DNA from: JAHFDS01 sp964593795
Lineage (GTDB): Bacteria; Myxococcota_A; Polyangia; JAHFDS01
Direction of reading: 5' to 3'
Length of the DNA: 64,000 nucleotides
Assembly: GCA_964593795.1 (NCBI GenBank)
Contig: CAZQJC010000284.1
Location: 32,910 to 96,909, forward strand
A model generated the notes under the pieces. That model was not told the DNA's origin. It was given only the letters and a program-made list of their open reading frames with translations, and made no database searches. The stretch's first letter is position 1. Every line of letters begins with the position of its first letter. The position numbers and the translations under genes are program-made. Positions 21,625-29,947 of the stretch are shown here, in pieces.

Positions 21625-22482
21625 GTGCCGCGGGTCGGGATCTCCACGCTCTACCGCGCCGCGCGCCTGCCCGAGCCGCGCCTCCTGCTCGAGCACGCGC
21701 TGGAGCTCGGCGCCGAGGGCCTCGGCATCGACGCCACGCTCCCGAGGGACCTCCTCGAGGCGCTCCTGCCCACGTTGTCGCGGCGGCGGGGCGAGCTGCC
21801 GGTCCTGGCGGTGCGGATGGAGGGGCCGCCTTTCCTCGCGTCGCTCGACAAGGACGAGCGGCGGGCGGCGCTCGAGCGTGCGGCGGCGGACCTTCGCGTC
21901 TGCGGCGAGCTCGCGTGTCCGCTGGTCCTCGGGCTCGGGCGGCTCGCCCCCGACGCGCGGTGGCGCGAGCTAGGGCGAACGTTCCTGCGCGGTGAGGACC
22001 TCGAGGGCGAGACGATGGACGCGCTCATCGAGGCGCGTCGTCGCGCGGCGGACCTCGCCCTGCCCTGGGCCCGCGCCGGCCTCGAGGCGCTCGCAAGCGT
22101 GGCCGAGCGCGACGGGATCCGCATCGCGTTCCTGCCCCGGGGCCGGCCCGACGAGCTCGTCACCCCGGCGGAGGCGGAGCGCCTGCTCGAGGACCTGCGG
22201 GGCGCCCCCGTCGGTTACTGGCACGACACGGCCCGCGCCACGCTCGGCCGGATCCTCCGCCCGCAGGTGGTGCCGTGGGAGCCGTTCCTGCCTGCAGCCT
22301 TCGGGCAGGACGCGGCGGACGGCTGCGGCCTCTTCGGCCCGCTCGCTCCGGGCCTCGCGGACGGCACCGCGCAGCTCGCTCGCCCCGTGATCATCGACAC
22401 CATCGTCCGCTGCGACGGCCGCTCCACGGCCGACGAGGTCCGCCGGGCCATCGCGTCGCTGCGCGGCGCCTCCTCGGCGTAG
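21625..22482 (+). CDS. Sugar-isomerase-like TIM barrel protein
   Basis: A 285-residue protein from GTG 21625. Alternating strands and helices (LLLEHALELGAEGLGID, VLAVRMEGPP, ALASVAERDGIRIAFLPRG, PVGYWHDTARA) fit the xylose isomerase/endonuclease IV-like barrel. The metal-binding Glu-Asp-His set is only partly evident (HDTAR at about 197), so activity is uncertain. It has no signal peptide. It is divergent from the OmpA gene with 150 bases between. An intergenic repeat starts directly after its TAG. Confidence 0.6.
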   Translation: MPRVGISTLYRAARLPEPRLLLEHALELGAEGLGIDATLPRDLLEALLPTLSRRRGELPVLAVRMEGPPFLASLDKDERRAALERAAADLRVCGELACPLVLGLGRLAPDARWRELGRTFLRGEDLEGETMDALIEARRRAADLALPWARAGLEALASVAERDGIRIAFLPRGRPDELVTPAEAERLLEDLRGAPVGYWHDTARATLGRILRPQVVPWEPFLPAAFGQDAADGCGLFGPLAPGLADGTAQLARPVIIDTIVRCDGRSTADEVRRAIASLRGASSA

Positions 22483-22690
22483 TTCGAACCCACATCGATC
22501 CGCGCGTGCTTCGGTGCTTCGATGCGCACCTCGAGCAACTCGCAGCTGAGCTGTGTCTCTCCCGCTCCGGCCTCTGGCCTGCGGGTCCCTCTGCCGGCGG
22601 TGCCGGAGGGGCGCGCAACGCCAGCGGGCGGCACGGCCTGCGGGCGGCAGGGCTCGCTGCGCTCGCGCGCTCCTTGGGCCACGTCGAACC
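22483..22690 (+). repeat. Intergenic repeat, copy A
   Basis: About 200 bases that match the reverse complement of 23343-23515 at high identity. Shared blocks include GAACCCACATCGAT, CGGTGCTTCGATG, GCACCTCGAGC, GCTGAGCTGTGT and CTCCGGCCTC, then a GCTCGCT.CGCTCGC tail. The repeat begins immediately after the TAG of the plus-strand gene. No gene is seen here; the short open frame (…TSSNSQLSCVSP) is shared with copy B but lacks other coding signs. Confidence 0.7.
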
Positions 22691-22708
22691 CGGGACAGCC
22701 CCTAGCCG

Positions 22709-23164
22709 TCAGCCCGCCTGGCGGAGCTCGAGGCCGATCTGCGCGCGTGCATCCGCGAGCACGCGGCGCTCGTTCGGGTACGCCAGCAGGCGCTCGGCGT
22801 CCACCACGGCGAACCACGCCGCGGAGAGCACCTCGTGGTCGTGGTCGTCGGTGGAGCCCTCGAGATAGCGCATGAGGTAGAAGTCCACCGTCTTGCGCAC
22901 GCGCTTGCCGCCGGCGAAGAAGAAGTAGGTGAGCGAGCCGAGCGGCGCGGTGATCGCCGCCTGCAGGCCCGTCTCCTCACGCACTTCGCGCAGTGCGGCC
23001 TGCTCCGAGGTCTCGCCGCGCTCGATCATGCCCTTGGGCAGCGCCCAGCGGTCTCGCCTGGGCTGGATCAGGCACACCTCGATTGTCCCATCGTCTCTAC
23101 GGCGATAGACGACGCCGCCCGCCGAATGAAGCGAGCGCCCCTCCTGGGCGAGCTCGGAGGACAA
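22709..23164 (-). CDS. Nudix hydrolase
   Basis: A 151-residue protein with a complete Nudix box (G45 to L67): GMIERGETSEQAAL followed by REVREETGL, which is GX5EX7REUXEEXGU. The residue after the box (about 68-120) has the usual beta strand set with DFYLMRYL. Family members hydrolyse nucleoside diphosphates linked to another moiety; the opening AGGVVYRR and the size fit the diadenosine-polyphosphate or (di)nucleotide clean-up branch, but the substrate is not determined. The gene stands alone between two inverted copies of an intergenic repeat. Confidence 0.9.
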   Translation of the reverse strand: MSSELAQEGRSLHSAGGVVYRRRDDGTIEVCLIQPRRDRWALPKGMIERGETSEQAALREVREETGLQAAITAPLGSLTYFFFAGGKRVRKTVDFYLMRYLEGSTDDHDHEVLSAAWFAVVDAERLLAYPNERRVLADARAQIGLELRQAG

Positions 23165-23220
23165 TCTCGTCCAAGCCTAGCAGATCGCCGCAGGGGACGC
23201 CCGAAAGCCCACTCGGGCCG

Positions 23221-23283
23221 GGCTTCAGGCTTCAGGCTTCAGGCTTCAGGCTTCAGGCTTCAGGCTTCAGGCTTCAGGCTTCA
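23221..23283. repeat. Heptanucleotide tandem repeat, nine copies of GGCTTCA
   Basis: Nine perfect head-to-tail copies of GGCTTCA, 63 bases, 57 bases upstream of the Nudix start. Not part of a gene. The 351-base gap 23165-23515 otherwise holds only repeat copy B. Confidence 0.95.
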
Positions 23284-23342
23284 GCCGGACGCTCGCTCGC
23301 CAACCAGGGCCTGTCCCTCGTTCAACGCCAGAGCGACCTAGC

Positions 23343-23515
23343 ACCCGCCCAAAGCGAGCGAAGCGAGCGTGGTGTCGCCGCAGGCTGTGCCGAGGACGAC
23401 ACGGGGCCCCACGAAGGCCGGAGGCCGGAGTGGGGAGAAACACAGCTCAGCCACGAGTCGCTCGAGGTGCCCATCGAAGCACCGGCTTTCCCGCGCATCG
23501 ATGTGGGTTCGGAAA
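23343..23515 (-). repeat. Intergenic repeat, copy B (inverted relative to copy A)
   Basis: The minus strand from 23515 reads the same element as copy A and, like it, starts directly after a TAG stop codon, here of the lipoprotein gene 23516-25999. The two copies frame the Nudix gene and the heptamer array. Confidence 0.7.
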
Positions 23516-25999
23516 CTAGCCCGGGACCACCTCGCAGAGGAGCGAGATCCCCTCGGCGAAGTTGTTGCCCTGGTGGCACTCGGCGCTGGTCACGGCCCCG
23601 GTTCCGTCGTCGTTGATGCGCGCGGTCACGTCGAGCCGCACGTTCTGGGGCGCGTTCATCCAGTTGCAGGTCACGGGGATGCACGCGCCGGGGCGGATCT
23701 CGAACATCGTCTGCGTCGTGCATACGGCGCGCGTCGGCGGCACGCCCTCGTAGAACGTCACGGGCGTGCCGGCGGGCAGCGGCAGCAGGCCCCGGTTGCA
23801 CGCGGTCACGCCGAGGCGCACGAAGGGCATCGACGTCGGGCACTGCGCCGTGACGTCGCGCGCGGTCGCGTCCGGCTCCATCGTCGGCGGCGGGATCGCG
23901 CCCTGGACGTTCTGCCGGAAGTTGTTGAACGCGGGGTTCGTCCAGTTGCGCTGCCACATCGACGTCCGCGGCACGATGCCGTCCTCGCCCACGTTCGTGA
24001 CCGAGTACGCGTGCTGGTTCCAGATGATGCGCGAGGGCGCCCAGCGATCGAGGCGGTCCCGCAGGATCCGCACGCCCTGCTGCGTCGCGGCCTCGTGCGC
24101 GGCACGGCAGGTCTTGCCCTGCGGCGACGGGCCGGCCGCCGGATCGCGGCACACGAAGCCGGCGCCGCACTGGCTGTCCATCGTGCAGCGGCAGCGGCCC
24201 TGGGTGCAGGGGACGCCCGGCGGGCAGTCGCCGCGGTCGAAGCAGCGGATGCCGTCGAAGACGGGATCCACGTCCGGACACTGGAACTGGCAGCCCGCGG
24301 TGTTGGCGTTCGAGCCGACGACGATCTTGGCCTTGCCGTTGGCGTTCGTGTCCGCGATGACGGGGTTCTCGTACCAGGTGCACGAGGTGCGCGACTGCGA
24401 GTACACGACGTCGCCCGTCGGGCCGTCGTAGACGCGCGTGAAGCACTCGTCGGCGTAGACCGCCTCGGCCGTGCCGTTGGCGTCGAAGTCGAAGATCGAG
24501 GAGCCGGTGGCGCTCGAGGTGACGTCCTTGGCGTCCTTCGACCACAGGATCCCATCCATGCGGCCGCTCGGGCAGCGCTCGGGCGTGCTCGGCCCGGTGC
24601 AGTCGAGGTCGTAGACCGTGTACGCGCCGCGGGACGCCACCGCGAGCTCGGGGCGGCCGTCGCCGTCGAAGTCGCCGATCGTCGGCGGGCCGCCGAAGGC
24701 CACGGGCGTCGTCACCGGCAGCGGCAGCGGTCCGAAGATCACGCGGCCGGTGAGCGTCATGACGCGGACCTGGTGGGCGCCGATGACCACGATCTCGCCG
24801 ATGCCGTCCTTGACCATCGGGTTGTCCCCGGCGGCCATCGCCCCGTAGGTGCCGAAGTCCGCGACGGCGACCTGGCCTCGCGCGCCGAGGTTCATGGCGG
24901 TCGGCGTGAAGTGTCCGGCGTTCCACTCCCAGAGCGTGCGGCCGTCGGTCAGCTCGGGCTTTCCGTCCCCGTCGAGGTCGGCGACCACCGGCTCGAGGCC
25001 CGTGGTGTCGTACTCGTCCGCGCCGATGGCCGACGGCACCACGGCGGCGTTCGTGTCGACCACCTGGCCGGTGGCGCTCACGACCACGCCGTTCGTGATG
25101 ATCTCCGGCCGCCCGTCGTCGTCGAGGTCGTGGATCGAAGGGCCGTTCCACAGGCACTCGCCGCCCCAGTCGGTGAGCATCCCTGGGATCTGGTTGCCGC
25201 GCAGCTCCCACAGGAGCGAGAAGCCCGAGCCGCTCCAGCCGAAGGCCGCGACGCCGCCGCCGATGGTGTTCGCCACGATGTCGGGGCGGCCGTCACCGTT
25301 GACGTCGCCGAGCGCGACCGACGCGGACGGGATGAGTCGGGGCGCCGCGAACGTCGCGAGCTGCTGGCAGTCGCCGCCGTCGATCACGCGGATGACGCCG
25401 TAGTACGTGCCGCTCGGGTCGACGCCGCACGCGGGCAGATCGCCATCGTTGCCGTTGTAGGTGACGAAGACCACCGACGGGCGCTTGTTGGCCGCGTCGT
25501 TGTCGAAGTTGAAGTCCACGACCATCGGCGTCGCGAGGACGTTTCTGTGATCGGGGAAGGGATCGCCGGCGGGCGGCGCGGTCCACTGGCAATGCACGCT
25601 CGGGGCGAACGTCCCGATGACGTCGCCGCGCACGCACTGCGGATCGGTCTCGTCGGGCGGGAACGGCACGCATGCGCCGCTTTCGCACTTGCGGTCGTTG
25701 GCGCACTCGTTGGCGTTGATGCAACCGAGCGCGCCGCCGGTGCCGCCCGTGCCGGCATCGCCGCCGGCGCCGGCATTGCCGCCGGTGCCCGCATTGCCGC
25801 CCGTGCCCGCGTTGCCGCCCGTGCCGCTGCCCCCCGCACCGCCCGTCCCCGCGGGCACGCAGATGCCCTGGACGCACTGCTGCGTGCCGGGGCAGGGCTG
25901 CGTGGCGCTGCAGAACAGGTTGGTGGCGGGGACGGCCGAGCTACAGCCGAGCCAGCCGGCAGCGCCGAGGAGGAGGAGCGCGAGGGGACTACGAGCCAT
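23516..25999 (-). CDS. Large surface lipoprotein with FG-GAP/VCBS-type repeats
   Basis: An 827-residue protein with lipobox LGCS (Cys19), a Cys-rich knot (CSATQPCPGTQQCVQGIC) and a Gly/Ala/Asn linker. The body holds several FG-GAP-like units, each with a calcium-loop-like DxNxDGxxD: DVNGDGRPDIV, DLDDDGRPEII, DLDGDGKPEL, DFDGDGRPELA, DFDANGTAEAV and DTNANGKAKIV. These form beta-propellers of the integrin-alpha type. A second Cys-rich module (CPDVDPVFDGIRCFDRGDCPPG…) and a CARDB-like C-terminal domain follow. It is probably an adhesion or matrix protein on the outer membrane. Confidence 0.8.
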   Translation of the reverse strand: MARSPLALLLLGAAGWLGCSSAVPATNLFCSATQPCPGTQQCVQGICVPAGTGGAGGSGTGGNAGTGGNAGTGGNAGAGGDAGTGGTGGALGCINANECANDRKCESGACVPFPPDETDPQCVRGDVIGTFAPSVHCQWTAPPAGDPFPDHRNVLATPMVVDFNFDNDAANKRPSVVFVTYNGNDGDLPACGVDPSGTYYGVIRVIDGGDCQQLATFAAPRLIPSASVALGDVNGDGRPDIVANTIGGGVAAFGWSGSGFSLLWELRGNQIPGMLTDWGGECLWNGPSIHDLDDDGRPEIITNGVVVSATGQVVDTNAAVVPSAIGADEYDTTGLEPVVADLDGDGKPELTDGRTLWEWNAGHFTPTAMNLGARGQVAVADFGTYGAMAAGDNPMVKDGIGEIVVIGAHQVRVMTLTGRVIFGPLPLPVTTPVAFGGPPTIGDFDGDGRPELAVASRGAYTVYDLDCTGPSTPERCPSGRMDGILWSKDAKDVTSSATGSSIFDFDANGTAEAVYADECFTRVYDGPTGDVVYSQSRTSCTWYENPVIADTNANGKAKIVVGSNANTAGCQFQCPDVDPVFDGIRCFDRGDCPPGVPCTQGRCRCTMDSQCGAGFVCRDPAAGPSPQGKTCRAAHEAATQQGVRILRDRLDRWAPSRIIWNQHAYSVTNVGEDGIVPRTSMWQRNWTNPAFNNFRQNVQGAIPPPTMEPDATARDVTAQCPTSMPFVRLGVTACNRGLLPLPAGTPVTFYEGVPPTRAVCTTQTMFEIRPGACIPVTCNWMNAPQNVRLDVTARINDDGTGAVTSAECHQGNNFAEGISLLCEVVPG

Positions 26000-26049
26000 G
26001 CCGGGAGGCTAGCACGCCGCCCCCTGACGGCCTTGTGACGTGGATCGGG

Positions 26050-26208
26050 CTAGGGCCAATGCCGGTCGGATAATGACGGAATCCGTCCGCTGACCACCTG
26101 GTCTTGGTCTTGGTCCTGGTCTTCGCCTGCGTGGTTCTGGGGGCTTCGACCAGGCCCAGGACCAGGGCCAGGACCAGGCCGGCGCAAAGTGACCGGCATT
26201 GGGGCTAG
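26050..26208. repeat. Nested palindromic element with period-6 repeats
   Basis: Outer arms CTAGGGCCAATGCCGGTC (26050-26067) and GACCGGCATTGGGGCTAG (26191-26208) pair at 16 of 18 positions. Inside, CTGGTC/TTGGTC hexamers (26098-26121) face GACCAG/GGCCAG/GGACCAG hexamers (26148-26179), also complementary. The right outer arm contains the TAG stop of the minus-strand lipoprotein gene. It may act as a transcript 3' structure between two minus-strand genes. Confidence 0.7.
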
Positions 26209-27953
26209 GGCTCGCGGGCGTCGGGGCCGCCCGCCGTGCCCTTGACGGTCCGCGCGGCAGCGGCGGCCCTCGAGCGCTTGACGTACCGCGTGAACGCCGG
26301 GATCGCGATGGCAGCGAGCACGCCGCCCACCGCCGCGGTCGAGACGAGGTGCGCGTCCTGCCCGGCCTCCGACGCGATCTCGACGCGGCCCTCGTGCAGG
26401 CGCAGCGACCACTCGATCGGGCCCGAGAGGTCCTTGAAGAAGGGGCTGCTCGCCAGCTCGGGCTGCTGCGCCACCGCGAGCTTGGCCATCGCGAGGAGCG
26501 GCCGCGTGTCGAGGTGGTAGGCCCAGGAGCGCTCGTCCTCGAGCGCGTGGCTGGCGTCGACCGTCGCCAGCGTGTCCTCGCGCTTGCGGCCGAGGGCGAG
26601 CTCGAGCGCGCTCGCGCTCTGTGCACCGACGAGGAGCTTGTCCTTGCGGACGACGACGACGGAGACGCGGCCCGCGTCCAGCGACCAGCCGGCGTGTCCG
26701 CCGACCTTGACCTGCGCCGGCGTGGCGCCCGTCGCCTTGCCCGCACGCGCGAACAGCGCGCCGAGGAGCGCGTCGGCCTTGCCGCCGTCGCGCACGCCTG
26801 CGGCGCCCACCCAGGACGCCGCGCCGAGGCCGCCGCCGATTCCCATCGCGAGCGTCGACAGGTCGAGCGCGCCGAGGAAGTGCCCGTCGAGGGCGGCGGT
26901 GACGTCCTGCCAGGGCACGTCGAGCTTCGCCGAGAAGTGATCGCGCAGCGCCGCGGCCTGCGCGCCGGGCGCCCCGCTCGAGGGCGGCGCGAGCGCGGCG
27001 ACGCCGTCGAGGGCGTGCTCGAGATCGATCGAGACGCGCGCCGCACCCCAGCCGTCCTTCGGCACGAGGCGGCGGAACGCGGGGTCGGTGCCCGCGGGCA
27101 TGATCTGCGCGAGCGCGCGGTGGCCGTCGGGCGTGAGCGCCACGGCGAGGCGCGAGCCGTGCGCATCGACGCGGAGGCCCGCCCCCGTGAGGAGTCGCAC
27201 GAAGTGGGCGTGCACCTCCGCGTCCGCCCCCTTCATCGGCACGAGACCGCGGAGCGCGGGCAAGGCGACGAACGCGGTCAGACCCGAGCCACGCCTGGCC
27301 GCCTTGAACGCCTCGCGGAACGCCGGCGTGGCGGACACCGGGCGCGCCGGGGCCGCCGCCAGCGCCTGCGCGCTCGTGCATGCGGCGGCCGGGTCCTCGC
27401 TCGGCACCAGCGCGACGTAGGCGCCGACCTGGGCGGCGACGACGACGACCGGGTCCTTGCGCACCACCTCGCACGCGCCCTCCTTGCCCGTCGTGGCGCC
27501 CTCTCCGAGCCGGCCCGCGAGCCACGCGACGAGCCTCCCGCGATCGCTCGCGCGGACGAGGACCACCGGCAGCGGGACCTCTCCCTTCTTGACCCGGTCG
27601 TCCACCACGAGCGAGGCCGCCGCGTCCGGCTGCAGCCCGGCCTTGGTCCACTCGCCCTGCACGGCGGGATCGAAGCCCAGCTTGGCGCGGCGACCCTCGG
27701 GCGTCGCCATCGCCTCGATCGCCTGGACCATCGCGTCGTCGCCCTGGCCCTTCTTCGGCACGAGCGCGAGCTGGCTCCGGACCATGTCGAGCACCGGCGT
27801 CACGTGCTCGTGCGCCCGCTCGAGCTCGACCGCGACGAACAGCGCCGTGTGGTCCGCGTCGAGCAGCCCCGCGACCTCCACCGGGCTCTCGGGCGCCTTG
27901 TTCTTGCCACACGCGAGCGCGAGCAGCGCCGCCACCCATCCGATGTGCTTCAC
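26205..27953 (-). CDS. Lipoprotein with a pilin-like C-terminal segment
   Basis: From GTG 27953 the product is 582 residues. MKHIGWVAALLALAC gives a lipobox (Cys15). The body is Ala/Leu-rich with repeated alpha/beta units and no visible catalytic motif; its start (DADHTALFVAVEL) recalls DUF3352-like proteins. Residues about 545-575 read VGGVLAAIAIPAFTRYVKRSR, a near copy of the hydrophobic N-terminal helix of type IV pilins, here at the C-terminus and without a prepilin leader. It probably forms a membrane helix. It lies 32 bases after the hydrolase gene and may be in one transcript with it. Confidence 0.7.
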   Translation of the reverse strand: MKHIGWVAALLALACGKNKAPESPVEVAGLLDADHTALFVAVELERAHEHVTPVLDMVRSQLALVPKKGQGDDAMVQAIEAMATPEGRRAKLGFDPAVQGEWTKAGLQPDAAASLVVDDRVKKGEVPLPVVLVRASDRGRLVAWLAGRLGEGATTGKEGACEVVRKDPVVVVAAQVGAYVALVPSEDPAAACTSAQALAAAPARPVSATPAFREAFKAARRGSGLTAFVALPALRGLVPMKGADAEVHAHFVRLLTGAGLRVDAHGSRLAVALTPDGHRALAQIMPAGTDPAFRRLVPKDGWGAARVSIDLEHALDGVAALAPPSSGAPGAQAAALRDHFSAKLDVPWQDVTAALDGHFLGALDLSTLAMGIGGGLGAASWVGAAGVRDGGKADALLGALFARAGKATGATPAQVKVGGHAGWSLDAGRVSVVVVRKDKLLVGAQSASALELALGRKREDTLATVDASHALEDERSWAYHLDTRPLLAMAKLAVAQQPELASSPFFKDLSGPIEWSLRLHEGRVEIASEAGQDAHLVSTAAVGGVLAAIAIPAFTRYVKRSRAAAAARTVKGTAGGPDAREP

Positions 27954-27985
27954 GAGGCCCTCCCGAGAAATCTCCAGTTGGGCGG

Positions 27986-29947
27986 CTACGGCGGCAAGAG
28001 CGCGGCGTGGCCCGTCGCGGCGAGCGTGGCGAGGAAGCGCGAGTACTGCTTGTTGGCCTCGACCACGTCGAACACCACGAAGTGACCGTCGCGGCCCCTC
28101 GGCGCGCGGTACTGCACCGCCACGCCCGTCACCAGGCCCCCCGCCACGTTGTCCATGACGGGCGCCGTCGCGAGCGGCAGGCCCGTGAGCTCGAGGCCCG
28201 GGATGGGATCGAGCAGCGGGCCGACCACCTGCGCGCCCGAGCCGAGGGCGAGCGCCTGGCCGTTGGCGATCGGCGTGTAGTGGTCGACGAGGCCGAGCGA
28301 GATGTACGTCGGCCGCGGCGCCATGCCGGGCGCCGGCGCCTGGAAGAGCATGCGCGCGTGGTTGCCCGGGTCCGCCGGCTCGATGTACGTCTGCAGCATC
28401 GACAGCATCGGGTGGAACTCGTCCACGTCGCCGTCCGCCAGCGCGGCGGTCACGATCGCCGGGATATCGACCGGCTCGGTCTTGGCCGTCAGCGCGAGCA
28501 GGAAGTTCGCGCCGCCGCCCGAGAGCACGAAGCCCTTGAACGCGGGCTCGTACGCCAGGAATTGCGGTCCGGTGATGCTGCCCTGCGAGTGCCCCATGTA
28601 GTAGGTCCGCGAGGCATCGAACTTCATCTCGGGGTGCGCCTGCCCCAGGCCCTGCAGCATCTTGAGAAACGGGATCTGGTCCGTGCCGCACTGGATGACG
28701 TTGTTGCGCGCGGCCTGCACGTTGAGCAGGTTGAAGAAGTTCAGCTCCTCGTTGCTGTGCGCGGGGTTCCGCGAGCCGTGGACGCACTGGGTGATGGACG
28801 CCACCGCGAAGCGCGCGATGACCTGGCCCTGCGCGTCCTTGACCTCCGCCAGCGTCTCCGCCGTGCCGTCGTTGACGAACGAGCGGTGATCGCCGCCGGT
28901 GCCGTGGGCGTAGACGACGAGCGGCCAGCCGCCCGCGGGGGGCGTGCCGCGCGGCAGCGTGAGCGAGAAGTCGATCGGCGCCATGCTCTGCAGCATCGGC
29001 CGGCCGTCGGTGCCGTAGACCGCGCGCCCGCCGTCCGCCGCCGTCGCGAACGGAGTCGCGCCCTGCTGGAACATCGGCCCCATGTACGAGCCGTCGTAGA
29101 TGTCGTAGGTCATCGTCGGGCCCGGGTTCGGCCCCGCCGAGATCGTGCCCGCCGGGGCCGGCAGGGCGGCCGCCGCGTCGCGCCACTTGCCCGTGAGGCC
29201 GCTCGCGGCCTGCGTGGTGAACGCCGTGGCCACGCCGACCTGCACCGTGGGATTCGCCGCGAGCCAGGCGGCGAGCTTGCGATACGCCTCGCCCGGCGGC
29301 GCGGCGAGCACGGAGTCGAGGCGCGGGTCGCGGGCGACGGGCCTGCCCGTCTTGCCCTTGACGCCCGTCGTCACGATGGCCGCGTAGGCGCTCGACTCGT
29401 GCAGCGGGAAGCCCGGGTGCGGCAGCACCGAGAGGCCGTTGCCCTTGAGGTAACGGCGCTGCGTGTCCTCGTACTTCGTCCTCGTCCCGACGTGGCGCTG
29501 GCCCGTCTCGAGATCGACCAGGAACACCGTCTCCTTGGTCAAGGTCGCGGGATCGACCGGCGCGGTGAAGTGGAAGTAGATGCCGCCCTGCGTGGCGAAT
29601 CCCGAGAACTCGGCGATCACGTTGTCGGCCACCTGGCCGACGAGGCCCTCGTCGCGCTCGAGGCCCGAGAGCTCGAGGTGGCCGGCGGAGACGCGCAGGT
29701 CGTTCGGGAAGGGCAGCGCGTAGAAGTCGCTCGGATCGGGCGGCCACGCGAAGAGACCCATCGGCACGTCGCTCGCGCCCCCGGCCCCGCCCGCGCCGCC
29801 CATGCCCGCGCCGCCCGCGCCCGCGCCGTCCATGCCCGCGCCCGCGCCGCCCGCACCCCCACCGCCCGCACCCCCGCCGCCCCCGGCCGCGGCTCCGTCT
29901 CCGCAAGCGGCGACGAGCGCCGCGGCGAGCAACCATCCTTGCTTCAT
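27986..29947 (-). CDS. Secreted alpha/beta-hydrolase-fold lipoprotein
   Basis: A 653-residue protein with lipobox VAAC (Cys15) and a Gly/Ala/Met linker to about residue 58. An Ig-like N-terminal region with DPATLTKETVFLVDLETG precedes an alpha/beta-hydrolase domain: oxyanion-type VVYAHGTGGDH, nucleophile elbow GHSQGS, an Asp region around LADGDVDEFHP or LVDHYTP, and a late DGHFVVFDV His. An esterase or lipase facing the cell exterior is likely. ATG 29947 overlaps the stop of the upstream signalling gene (ATGA), so the two are translationally coupled. Confidence 0.75.
   Translation of the reverse strand: MKQGWLLAAALVAACGDGAAAGGGGGAGGGGAGGAGAGMDGAGAGGAGMGGAGGAGGASDVPMGLFAWPPDPSDFYALPFPNDLRVSAGHLELSGLERDEGLVGQVADNVIAEFSGFATQGGIYFHFTAPVDPATLTKETVFLVDLETGQRHVGTRTKYEDTQRRYLKGNGLSVLPHPGFPLHESSAYAAIVTTGVKGKTGRPVARDPRLDSVLAAPPGEAYRKLAAWLAANPTVQVGVATAFTTQAASGLTGKWRDAAAALPAPAGTISAGPNPGPTMTYDIYDGSYMGPMFQQGATPFATAADGGRAVYGTDGRPMLQSMAPIDFSLTLPRGTPPAGGWPLVVYAHGTGGDHRSFVNDGTAETLAEVKDAQGQVIARFAVASITQCVHGSRNPAHSNEELNFFNLLNVQAARNNVIQCGTDQIPFLKMLQGLGQAHPEMKFDASRTYYMGHSQGSITGPQFLAYEPAFKGFVLSGGGANFLLALTAKTEPVDIPAIVTAALADGDVDEFHPMLSMLQTYIEPADPGNHARMLFQAPAPGMAPRPTYISLGLVDHYTPIANGQALALGSGAQVVGPLLDPIPGLELTGLPLATAPVMDNVAGGLVTGVAVQYRAPRGRDGHFVVFDVVEANKQYSRFLATLAATGHAALLPP

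Noticed and set aside
22482..22493. GTTCGAACCCAC, like a tRNA T-arm
   Set aside because: No cloverleaf, anticodon arm or acceptor stem can be built around it; it is the start of an intergenic repeat.
23221..23283. CRISPR-like array
   Set aside because: Period is 7 with no spacers; a plain tandem repeat.
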